DNA of 64,000 nucleotides, taken from contig JAVJRE010000005.1 of assembly GCA_040218575.1 (NCBI GenBank), positions 177,214 through 241,213 on the forward strand, written 5' to 3'. Every line of letters begins with the position of its first letter. Within the stretch, counting starts at the first letter, position 1. Below the pieces are notes generated by a model. It did not search any database and was not told the DNA's origin. It was given only the letters and a program-made list of their open reading frames with translations. The stretch comes from Alphaproteobacteria bacterium. Its GTDB lineage: Bacteria > Pseudomonadota > Alphaproteobacteria > JAVJRE01. Both the position numbers and the translations under genes were made by a program. This document shows positions 56,579 to 64,000 of this stretch, piece after piece.

Positions 56579-57454
56579 ATGAGCGACGAAACTGAAATGG
56601 CTTTGTCGGCGCCGGAGTCCGGCGCCCGCCAGCGCATCGCCCGCCTCATGGCGCGGTCGGGAGTCTGCTCCCGGCGCGAGGCCGAACGCTGGATCGCCCA
56701 GGGACGGGTCCAGGTCAACGGTCAGGTGCTGACCACACCGGCCGTGACTGTCGGCGCGGAGGATCGGGTTCTGGTGGACGGCGAGCCCCTGAAGCCACCG
56801 GAAGCGCCGCGTCTGTGGAGCTACTATAAGCCGGTTGGTCTTGTGGTTAGTGAGAACGATCCCGACGGACGACCGACGGTGATCGACGCGCTGCCCGACC
56901 ATATGCCGCGGGTGGTAACCGTCGGTCGCCTGGACATCAACTCCGAAGGTCTGCTGCTGCTGACCAATGACGGGCGGCTGTCGCGCCATCTGGAATTGCC
57001 GGACACCGGCGCCGCCCGCACCTACCGGGTCAGGGTCTATGGCCGCGTCACACCGGCGGAACTGTCCCTGATGGCCGCTGGCATTACCGTCGATGACATG
57101 CGCTATGCGCCGATTGAAGCAAAGATCGACAGCCAGGAGGGGACCAACGCCTGGCTCACCATGGTTCTGCACGAAGGTAAGAACCGTGAAATCCGTCGCA
57201 TCTGCGAACACTTCGGCTGGCAGGTCAATCGCCTCATCCGCACCGGCTATGGTGCCTGGACTCTGGGCAGCCTGAAACCGGGCGAGGTGCGGGAAATCTC
57301 GTCGCGCCGGCTGGCCATGGAAGTGGGCCGGCTGTTGGGCGAAGCCGCGCGCGATCTTAGTGATACCGGTCGCACTGACATGAACCGGGCGGGCGACAGT
57401 GACGGCGCCGATGGCAGGCGAGGCCGGCGTGCGGATCACCGCCGGTCGACATAA
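56579..57454 (+). CDS. Pseudouridine synthase, RluB/RsuA family
   Basis: The 291-residue enzyme isomerises uridine in rRNA. It has an N-terminal S4 RNA-binding domain (ARLMARSGVCSRREAERWIAQ) and the catalytic Asp in VGRLDINSEGLLLLTNDG (D119). The RGKNREIRR-like HEGKNREIRRICEHFG is typical of RsuA/RluB/E/F. I favour RluB, which acts on 23S rRNA, but this is uncertain. GGGAG lies seven bases before the ATG at 56579. The frame overlaps rsmD by 44 bases, so the two are coupled. Confidence 0.92.
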   Translation: MSDETEMALSAPESGARQRIARLMARSGVCSRREAERWIAQGRVQVNGQVLTTPAVTVGAEDRVLVDGEPLKPPEAPRLWSYYKPVGLVVSENDPDGRPTVIDALPDHMPRVVTVGRLDINSEGLLLLTNDGRLSRHLELPDTGAARTYRVRVYGRVTPAELSLMAAGITVDDMRYAPIEAKIDSQEGTNAWLTMVLHEGKNREIRRICEHFGWQVNRLIRTGYGAWTLGSLKPGEVREISSRRLAMEVGRLLGEAARDLSDTGRTDMNRAGDSDGADGRRGRRADHRRST

Positions 57455-58040
57455 GGGCCGTCGTCTGGCGGTGCCGCCCGGCCTGACCGTACGGCCTACG
57501 GCAGACCGGGCGCGCCAGGCCCTGTTCAACATGCTGGCCCATGGCGGCCATGAGCTGGCCAGCGACATACCAGGCAACATGCTGCGGGACGCCAATGTCG
57601 TGGACCTGTTTGCCGGCACCGGCGCGCTGGGGCTGGAGGCCCTGTCCCGTGGCGCCGCCCATGTTGTGTTTATCGAACAGGCGGCCCCGGCGCTGGAGGC
57701 GTTACGCGCCAATATCACCACATTGGGCGACTCTGTCCGCACCCGGGTCATGCCCGGTGACGCCAGCCGGCTACGGCGGCGGCCGGCGGATCTGCCGCCG
57801 GCGACCCTGGTCTTTCTCGACCCGCCCTATGATACGGGGCTGGTGGCTCCGGCCCTGTCGTCGCTCGTCGCTGCAGACTGGCTGGCGGATGTGGCGGTCA
57901 TTGCCGTGGAATGCGCCACAGGCGACACCGGCTGGGAAGCGGCGGCGACCAGCCTTGGCTACGGCGTCCTGCGCCGCCGACGCTACGGCGCGGCGGACGT
58001 GGTGATCCTGCGCTGGTCGCGACCGGACTCCACCCTCTGA
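57411..58040 (+). CDS. rsmD: 16S rRNA (guanine966-N2)-methyltransferase RsmD
   Basis: The 209-residue methyltransferase has the SAM motif VVDLFAGTGALGLEALSRGA (about residues 63-82), and the catalytic DPPY (137-140) in VFLDPPYDTG. RITAGRHKGRRLAVP near the N terminus is the family start. I chose the ATG at 57411 over a GTG at 57399. Its start lies within the end of the pseudouridine synthase gene. Confidence 0.95.
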   Translation: MAGEAGVRITAGRHKGRRLAVPPGLTVRPTADRARQALFNMLAHGGHELASDIPGNMLRDANVVDLFAGTGALGLEALSRGAAHVVFIEQAAPALEALRANITTLGDSVRTRVMPGDASRLRRRPADLPPATLVFLDPPYDTGLVAPALSSLVAADWLADVAVIAVECATGDTGWEAAATSLGYGVLRRRRYGAADVVILRWSRPDSTL

Positions 58041-58059
58041 GCATTCGGCGAGTCCTGGC

Positions 58060-58455
58060 TCAGTAGCGCAGAATCGTCAGCCACAGCCCTTCTTCGTCCG
58101 TCGCCGCGACAGCGCGTTTTTCCGCTACCAGCCGCCAGATGCTGGCGCGGTTCGGCATTATGCCATCCGGCCGGTCACACAAGGCCGCCACTACCTGGTC
58201 CACCACCTGGTCCAGCGTGACCTCTGCCGCGCCAGCCGCTGCCGCCACATGAACCTCCAGCGTTACATCAAAGACATAACCGGACAGGTCGTCCGCTTCG
58301 GCAATTCCGTCATAGAGCGTAAGCGCCTGGCAGATTGCCTGACGCCAGGCGGCGGCGGCCGCCGGGTCATCTCCCGTCTGGGCGCGCGTGGCTATAAAAG
58401 TGCGCGGCAGCCAGTCGGCGGCGGTACCGGGCCACGGAACCATCGGCCCCGTCAT
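58060..58455 (-). CDS. Orphan protein translationally coupled to mutL
   Basis: The ATG at 58455 overlaps the mutL stop (ATGA), giving a 131-residue protein. The sequence has an N-terminal MTGPMVPWPGTAADWLPR, a central helix (AWRQAICQALTLYDGIAEA) and a C-terminal SIWRLVAEKRAVAATDEEGL. I do not recognise any domain or active site. No membrane segment or signal is visible. A longer frame to 58524 exists but runs into mutL. Confidence 0.65.
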   Translation of the reverse strand: MTGPMVPWPGTAADWLPRTFIATRAQTGDDPAAAAAWRQAICQALTLYDGIAEADDLSGYVFDVTLEVHVAAAAGAAEVTLDQVVDQVVAALCDRPDGIMPNRASIWRLVAEKRAVAATDEEGLWLTILRY

Positions 58456-60317
58456 CGCCGGCCAAACAGGCGTTCGATATCCTTGAGCCCCAGCGCCACA
58501 TAGGTCGGTCGGCCATGGCCGCACTGGCCGGCATTGGGGGTCACTTCCATCTCGCGCAGCAGAGCGTTCATTTCATCCAGCGACAGGCGACGGCCGGCGC
58601 GGATGCTGCCATGGCAAGCCATGGTTGCCGATACGAGTTCCAGCCGGTCACGCAGGCTCAGCGCCTCGTCGAAAGACATCAGCTCGTCCGCCAGATCCCT
58701 GACCAGCCCGACCGTATCCGTGACACCCAGCAGGGCCGGAACTTCCCGCACAACAACCGCGCCGTCGCCGAAGGGCTCCACCACCAGGCCCAGCTCGGCC
58801 AGCTCCTCCTGTCGCACCAGCACACGCTGCGCCGCGTCGTCCGCCATTTCGATCACTTCGGGAATCAGCAAACCCTGGCGTGCCACGCCCTGCGTCGCCA
58901 GTGCCGCCTTGATCCTTTCATAGACCAGGCGTTCATGCGCCGCATGCTGATCCACCAGAACCAGCCCGTCATCGGTCTGCGCCACGATGTAGGTTTCGTG
59001 CAGCTGGCCGCGGGCAACGCCAAGCGGGAAGTCCGCCGCCGCAACACTGTCGGCGGCGGCCCGCGCATCGTCACCCAGAGTGCGCGCCGCCGGTGGCGGA
59101 TTGAACAGAGCGGCCGCCTGATCGCGACCTGACGACTCGCCCGGCAGTGGCGCCTGAAACACCGCTGCTTCCTCACGCAAACTGCCATAGGCCGGCGCGC
59201 CGGAGGCAAAGCCCCTACCGGCACCACCACCGCCGGGCCGGAACGCCGCCAGCACCTGGCCCGCGACGCTGCCCGAGACGCGAAAACCGGCGTCCGCCAG
59301 TGCATGGCGCAGACCGCCCACCAGCAGACCCCGCACCAGCGCCGCGTCGCGAAAACGCACTTCCGACTTCATGGGGTGGACATTGACGTCCAGCTCCGTC
59401 TCCGGCACGTCGAGAAACAGCGCCACCACCGGATGGCGGTCGCGCGCCAGCACATCCTGATAGGCACCGCGCAGGGCGCCGTTCAGCATCCGGTCGCGCA
59501 CCGGACGGCCATTGACGAAAAGATACTGATGCTGCGGGCTGGCCCGGTTGTAGGTGGGCAGGCTGATGTGGCCGTGCAGGCGGTGTCCGTCGCGCAGCGC
59601 ATCAATCGCCAGTGCATTGTCGGTGAACTCAACACCAAGGATCGCCGCCAGACGCTCCACCATGGCCCGGCCGTATCCGTGGCCGGCGCCGTCATCCGCT
59701 GCGCTGGCCAGATCATCCGTCGCCTCCAGGGATAGCCGACGCCCGCCATCGGCCTCCAGATGGAAAGTCACCCGTGGAAAGGCCATGGCCAGGCGGCGCA
59801 CCGTGTCCATGACACTCATCTGCTCGGCCCGCGCCGATTTCAGGAACTTGAGCCTGGCCGGTGTCGCGAAGAACAGGTCATCCACCTCCACCGTGGTACC
59901 GGGCGGGTGGGCCGCCGGCGTCGGCGGGCGCACGACACCACCATCAACCGCCAGGCGCCACGCTTCGTCGCTGCCGCACGGCCGACTGGTGATGGTCAGC
60001 CGGCTGACCGCACCAATGCTGGGTAACGCCTCGCCACGAAAGCCGAGCGTGTGAATCCGCAGCAGATCGTCATCCGGCAGTTTCGACGTGGCATGACGCT
60101 CAATGGCCAGCACCAGCTCATCCGCCGTCATACCGGCGCCGTCATCGGCAACAGAGATGTGACTGCGTCCACCATCGCGCAGGCGGATGGTGATGTGGCG
60201 GGCGCCGGCGTCCAGCGCGTTTTCCACAAGCTCCTTCACGGCCGAAGCCGGCCGCTCCACCACCTCGCCGGCGGCAATACGGTTGACCAGAGTTTCCGGC
60301 AATCGGCGAATGGTCAT
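58452..60317 (-). CDS. mutL: DNA mismatch repair protein MutL, endonuclease type
   Basis: The 621-residue protein has the GHKL ATPase N terminus: IAAGEVVERPASAVKELVEN and the DDGAGM metal/ATP loop, plus LHTLGFRGEALPSI-like HTLGFRGEALPSIGAV. The C-terminal domain carries DQHAAHERLVYE (from about residue 456), the metal motif of nicking MutL proteins, with supporting ACHGSIRAG and CGHGRPT. So it likely nicks DNA itself, as expected where MutH is missing. Its ATG overlaps the pgi stop by four bases. Confidence 0.96.
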   Translation of the reverse strand: MTIRRLPETLVNRIAAGEVVERPASAVKELVENALDAGARHITIRLRDGGRSHISVADDGAGMTADELVLAIERHATSKLPDDDLLRIHTLGFRGEALPSIGAVSRLTITSRPCGSDEAWRLAVDGGVVRPPTPAAHPPGTTVEVDDLFFATPARLKFLKSARAEQMSVMDTVRRLAMAFPRVTFHLEADGGRRLSLEATDDLASAADDGAGHGYGRAMVERLAAILGVEFTDNALAIDALRDGHRLHGHISLPTYNRASPQHQYLFVNGRPVRDRMLNGALRGAYQDVLARDRHPVVALFLDVPETELDVNVHPMKSEVRFRDAALVRGLLVGGLRHALADAGFRVSGSVAGQVLAAFRPGGGGAGRGFASGAPAYGSLREEAAVFQAPLPGESSGRDQAAALFNPPPAARTLGDDARAAADSVAAADFPLGVARGQLHETYIVAQTDDGLVLVDQHAAHERLVYERIKAALATQGVARQGLLIPEVIEMADDAAQRVLVRQEELAELGLVVEPFGDGAVVVREVPALLGVTDTVGLVRDLADELMSFDEALSLRDRLELVSATMACHGSIRAGRRLSLDEMNALLREMEVTPNAGQCGHGRPTYVALGLKDIERLFGRR

Positions 60318-61663
60318 ACACCACCTCCGGACCCGGACTCGTCATCGCCGTCTTCTCCGGCAAGTATGCGGCGGGCGAGCGCCTTGCCCTCGTCCACCGC
60401 CGGCTGGCTGAACGGGTCCACCTGCCACAGGCGGCAGGCCAGAACCGTCTCAAGCATGAAATGCATGGCCAGCGCCCCGACCGTTCGGCCATCGGGCCGG
60501 GCAATGGTCAGCCGTCGTACCGGTCGGCCGTGGCCCGTCAGCGTCTGTACCGTAGCCTCCTGTTCAGCCGCCATCAGGTCGCCAACCGTGCGGCCGGCCA
60601 GCCATGGCGCCACGACTGCCCGCGCCAGCGTCGGGTCGGCGGCCGGACCGAGGCCGGCCACGTCTGCGGTGATCACCGTAAAGAGCTTGTCTGCCGGACC
60701 ATGCAGCCAGAACTGCAACTGGCTGTGCTGGTCAACCGCCCCCAGGGCGTCCACCGGCGTTGTTCCCTTGCCGCTCTTGCCGGTGCTCTCCGCCCACAAC
60801 TGGCGATACCACAGGGCGAAGGGCGCCAGCCGGTCCACATAGGGCAGGATGATGGTCTGCGAAACGCCGCGCTCTTCGGCCATTGCCACGTTGAGCGCCG
60901 CCCCCAGCGCCGGCGCCACCTGCTCCGGCGCGCGGGCGCTGGTCACCTCAGCGAGCACCGCGCGGGCGCCGTCGCGCACGGCCCGGCCATCCACGCCGGC
61001 CAGCATGGCCGGCAGCAGCCCGCTGACCGACAGCAGGGAATAGCGGCCGGCCAGGTGCGGGTCATGGGCCAGACGGATTGCCCCGGTTGCGTCGGCGAAG
61101 CGGGCCAGCGGCGAATCGCCGGGGCTGGTGACGACCACCACAGGACCCGCCCGGCCCGGCCCGGCCCGGCGCACCGCCAGAGCGTGGATCAGGGTCTCCG
61201 CCGTGCCGCCCGACTTCGAGACCAGGATCCAGCCGGTGGTCGCCGGATCGAGCCGCGCCACCAGGGCATCGGCGGTCCAGGGATCAATATTGTCGAGGGT
61301 GTGCAGGCGCGGCCGGCCGCTGACCGCCGCCGCTGGCTCTGAAAGGCTTGGCGGGTCTGCCAGTCCGGCCAACAGCCGACCGCCGAGGCTGGAACCACCC
61401 ATGCCGGCGATCACCACGTCACTGCAGGTATTGGCCAGATGGCGCGTCACGGCGGCCAGGTCGGCCAGATCGCTGTCATCGAACGGCAGGGTCAGCAAAG
61501 GCCAGGTGCGGGACGCCGCCGCGGCCCGAAGTTCGGCCAGCCCGTCCCCGGTCCGTGCCAGCCAGCGCCGGAACAGGTCATGGTCGAGCCCGCCCTCGCC
61601 GACAGCCATGTCAAAGCAGGGGTCCAGGCTCTGGCGGTAGGGCAAATCGCTGTCGGATGCCAT
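60314..61663 (-). CDS. pgi: Glucose-6-phosphate isomerase
   Basis: The 449-residue enzyme interconverts glucose-6-phosphate and fructose-6-phosphate. SIS-domain segments VVIAGMGGSSLGGRLLAGL, ILVSKSGGTAETL and GKGTTPVDALGAVDQHSQLQFWLHG match the family, and the last contains the active-site histidine region. It is of the shorter class near 450 residues rather than the about 550-residue E. coli type. I chose the ATG at 61663 (GTG 61678 is in frame). It sits upstream of mutL in the leftward block. Confidence 0.94.
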   Translation of the reverse strand: MASDSDLPYRQSLDPCFDMAVGEGGLDHDLFRRWLARTGDGLAELRAAAASRTWPLLTLPFDDSDLADLAAVTRHLANTCSDVVIAGMGGSSLGGRLLAGLADPPSLSEPAAAVSGRPRLHTLDNIDPWTADALVARLDPATTGWILVSKSGGTAETLIHALAVRRAGPGRAGPVVVVTSPGDSPLARFADATGAIRLAHDPHLAGRYSLLSVSGLLPAMLAGVDGRAVRDGARAVLAEVTSARAPEQVAPALGAALNVAMAEERGVSQTIILPYVDRLAPFALWYRQLWAESTGKSGKGTTPVDALGAVDQHSQLQFWLHGPADKLFTVITADVAGLGPAADPTLARAVVAPWLAGRTVGDLMAAEQEATVQTLTGHGRPVRRLTIARPDGRTVGALAMHFMLETVLACRLWQVDPFSQPAVDEGKALARRILAGEDGDDESGSGGGV

Positions 61664-61712
61664 GTCTAGTGGTAGCACTGGCTGGCCGTCCGCGGCCAGC
61701 CGCCGCTAAACC

Positions 61713-63062
61713 CTAGTCGCTGTCCACAACCTCGCCGGTGACGCCCGCCGGTGCCCCCACCACCACGGTCAGCAGACGGTCCGGCTGCAACAGGCGACGC
61801 GCCACGCGCGCCACGTCCGCCGCCGTCACCCGACGGATCAGACCCTCGCGACGCTGCAGATAATCGGCGCCCAGCGTCTCGATCTGCAGACCAGCAAGGG
61901 TAGCGGCGATACGCGTGGTGGAGGTCAGAGTGAGCGGGAACGAGCCCACCAGGAAATCCTGTGCGGCCTCCACCTCCTCTGCCGTTGGCGGCGTTGTCGC
62001 CAGCCGCCGCCACTCGGCCCGCATGCGGTTCAGCGCATCGCCGGCGGTCGCATTGGCGGTGGCGGCGGTGGCCTGCAATACGCCGACCTCGTCGAAGGCG
62101 ACCAGATAACTGTCCACGCTGTAGGCTAGGCCACTCTCTTCCCGCACGCTGGAATAGAGGCGGGAGGTGAAGCTGCCGCCGCCCAGTATGTGGTTCATGA
62201 CCAGGGCCGCGTACCAATCCGGATCATCGCGACGGAGCCCCAACTGACCGGTAAGGATCGTTGCCTGCGGCGAGGAGTGGTCGACGATCAGAGTCTGGCC
62301 GGCAGCCGCCACCGCGGCCGGCGGCAGAGGGTCACCGGCGCCATGTGCCGGCAGGTCGCCAAAGGCCAGATCAACCAGACCCCTCGCCTCGTCCGGCGTC
62401 ACGTCACCGGCGATACCGATGACAAGTCTGTCCCGTGTCAGCCTGTCAGCAACGAAGGCGCGCAGGTCCGCCACCGTCATGGCGTTCAGAGTCTGCTCGC
62501 TGCCGGACACCGGCCGACCATAGGGATGATCGGGAAAGGCGGTGCGATACCACAGGGTCCGGGCGATTGCGGCGGGACGTGTCGCTTCGCGCCGCAGCCC
62601 GGCCAAAGCCTGGGCCCGCATCCTGTCAACCGCCTGGTCATCGAAACGCGGTCGGCTGAGGGCCAGATGCAACAGCTTCACCGACTCCTGCCGGTTGCGG
62701 CTGAGCATGCGCAGCGACACGGAAAACTCATCAAGGCCGACACGGGCGCGCATTTCCGCCGCCAGGTCGCGCATCCTTTCCTGGAACGCGGGGCCATCCA
62801 TGTGGCCGGCGCCTTCATCCAGCAGGGTCGAAACCAGCTCCGCCCTGCCGGCCAGTGGGTCCGGATCGCCGGCCGCACCACCGCGCCGGAAGGTGACCGT
62901 CAGGGAAACCACCGGGATGGCATGATCTTCGATCAGCCAGAACTCCAGCCCGCCCGGCGAGCGCAACACCTGGATAGGCTCTGCCGCCGCCGGGGCGGAC
63001 AGGGCCACCAGCACGACCAGACCAGACACGACCGTCGCCAGCATCCGGCGAGCGCGACTCAT
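61713..63062 (-). CDS. M16 peptidase-like subunit lacking the zinc motif
   Basis: The 449-residue protein has a signal peptide (MLATVVSGLVVLVALSAPAAA) and two M16 folds, with SFTSRLYSSVREESGLAYSV in the second. Where active members have HxxEH it reads AELVSTLLDEG, so it cannot bind zinc that way. It is presumably the non-catalytic partner of the upstream M16 protein in a periplasmic heterodimer, as in PqqL/YmxG-like pairs. Its ATG overlaps the stop of that gene (63059-63062). Confidence 0.9.
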   Translation of the reverse strand: MSRARRMLATVVSGLVVLVALSAPAAAEPIQVLRSPGGLEFWLIEDHAIPVVSLTVTFRRGGAAGDPDPLAGRAELVSTLLDEGAGHMDGPAFQERMRDLAAEMRARVGLDEFSVSLRMLSRNRQESVKLLHLALSRPRFDDQAVDRMRAQALAGLRREATRPAAIARTLWYRTAFPDHPYGRPVSGSEQTLNAMTVADLRAFVADRLTRDRLVIGIAGDVTPDEARGLVDLAFGDLPAHGAGDPLPPAAVAAAGQTLIVDHSSPQATILTGQLGLRRDDPDWYAALVMNHILGGGSFTSRLYSSVREESGLAYSVDSYLVAFDEVGVLQATAATANATAGDALNRMRAEWRRLATTPPTAEEVEAAQDFLVGSFPLTLTSTTRIAATLAGLQIETLGADYLQRREGLIRRVTAADVARVARRLLQPDRLLTVVVGAPAGVTGEVVDSD

Positions 63063-64000
63063 GGTCCTGTCGCCGCCGGCAACAGCACACCGGTGACACT
63101 GCGGTTGTGCTGCAACACCTGATCGAAGGCCGCTTCGGCTGACGGCCGGTCGACTGCCAGGATGGCGTCCGGCCAGCCCAGCACATCGCTCAGACTCTGC
63201 CCTGTCATCAGGGCACTACCGACAATGCGGGCCGGTGCAAACAAGCTGTCCAGAGCATAGGCGGTGCTGTCCACCAGCCGGCGCTGCGCGCGCCTGACCT
63301 GATCGTCCGTAAAGCCGTCCCGCACCACCTGTTCCAGCAGCCGGTCCATGCGCGCTTCAACCTGATCCAGGCTGACACCATCGGCCGGCGTCGCGTACAG
63401 GGTCAATGTGCCGCTGTCGAGTTGCTCGCCGGTGTAGCTGGCGCCGGCGCTGAGGGCGAGGCCTTCCTCAAGAACCAACACACGATGCAGCAGGCTGGCC
63501 GTATCCCCACCCAGGGCATAGGCCGCCACCTCCAGGGCCGGTGCCGCAGCCCCCTGACTATAGGCCGGCGCCAGATAGCGCCGCCGCCAACTGGCCTGAC
63601 CGACCGTCGCATCCTCTACGCTGACCCGCGTTGCAGACCCGCTGGCCATGGACTCCTGCGGACGCTGGCGCGGCGGCGCGCCGCCTGGTCCATAGCGCGT
63701 TGCCACCTGCCCGTAGGTCTGTCGGGCCAGGCTCAGAGCCTCGTCCAGCGTGGTGTCGCCGGCCACCACCACCACCGCATTCGCCGGGTCATACCAGCGT
63801 CGGTAAAAGGACAGGGCGTCGGCCGCCGTAAGGGCGGCGATCTGGTCGGCTGGTCCGATGATCGGAATGCTGTAAGGATGGGTCGCATAGAGTGCCCCGT
63901 CCATCTGTTCGGCCAGCCGGCCGTCGGGGCTGGCGTCGACCCGCTGGCGCCGCTCCTCGAGGACCACCTGACGCTCCGGCGCTACGGTATCGTCGTCCAG
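63059..64000 (-). CDS. M16 peptidase (5' end beyond window)
   Basis: The frame is open to base 64000, giving at least 313 residues of the C-terminal part. ERQVVLEERRQRVDASPDG matches the helix with the third zinc ligand, typical of active members, but HxxEH lies outside the window. The conserved HPYSIPIIGPADQIAALT and AYALGGDTASLLHRVLV follow. With the downstream inactive partner it likely forms a two-subunit periplasmic protease. Confidence 0.9.
   Translation of the reverse strand: MDDDTVAPERQVVLEERRQRVDASPDGRLAEQMDGALYATHPYSIPIIGPADQIAALTAADALSFYRRWYDPANAVVVVAGDTTLDEALSLARQTYGQVATRYGPGGAPPRQRPQESMASGSATRVSVEDATVGQASWRRRYLAPAYSQGAAAPALEVAAYALGGDTASLLHRVLVLEEGLALSAGASYTGEQLDSGTLTLYATPADGVSLDQVEARMDRLLEQVVRDGFTDDQVRRAQRRLVDSTAYALDSLFAPARIVGSALMTGQSLSDVLGWPDAILAVDRPSAEAAFDQVLQHNRSVTGVLLPAATGP

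Overview
The window is a gene-dense, GC-rich stretch of chromosome from an alphaproteobacterium, most likely an aerobic Rhodospirillales-like organism. The support is: a CcrM-type GANTC methyltransferase; an F0 ATP synthase operon in the order i-a-c-b'-b without the F1 genes; a coxB-coxA-ctaB-(small ORF)-ctaG-ctaE-SURF1 block running into thrC, an M16 protease and an acetyltransferase; a PodJ-like polar protein; and lipid A/Kdo genes. Taxonomy below class level is inference. I saw no tRNA, rRNA, CRISPR array, insertion sequence or prophage. Almost everything is single-copy housekeeping sequence with uniform composition.

Layout. 1-6 kb: the tail of a coiled-coil protein, a Sel1/peptidoglycan-binding PodJ-like protein, ispE with an upstream TPR lipoprotein-like gene, and an unusual family 4-like uracil-DNA glycosylase. 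6-16 kb: a soluble lytic transglycosylase, moaB, an APH-fold protein, a PA0069-type radical SAM protein, a CPA2 antiporter, rnhB, ccrM (two GANTC sites in its leader), mutY, and a DciA-like DUF721 protein. 15.8-22.7 kb: a DsbA-like thioredoxin, smc, and the F0 operon behind a good sigma70-like promoter. 22.7-29.7 kb: a lipoprotein and a double-CDGSH protein, ispH-thrB-rnhA, a peroxiredoxin downstream of a DsbD/ScsB-type reductase, and yqgE.

29.7-39 kb: one long leftward block for assembly of aa3-type cytochrome c oxidase, ending in thrC, an active M16 protease and a GNAT. It includes a 45-residue membrane peptide overlapping ctaB. 39.4-46.8 kb: tldD and tldE (pmbA) flank a chorismate mutase, gshA, rsmE, ubiA and a GYGSN-motif protein. 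47.1-52.9 kb: a tightly overlapped lipid A block (msbA-type ABC, DUF374 acyltransferase, waaA, lpxK, lpxL-type). 53-64 kb: xseA, purD, tadA, an RluB-type synthase with rsmD, then the leftward chain M16 (active, cut by the window end), M16 (inactive partner), pgi, mutL and an orphan 131-residue protein.

Recurring themes are translational coupling by 4-nt overlaps, frequent TTG/GTG starts, convergent genes sharing stop codons at CTAG or CTAA, DNA maintenance (UDG, MutY, MutL, XseA, RNase HI and HII, CcrM, SMC) and envelope construction. I found no clear undescribed system. The best leads are the short PodJ-like protein, the cysteine-poor glycosylase, the ccrM leader, the two tiny membrane ORFs and the MutL-coupled orphan.
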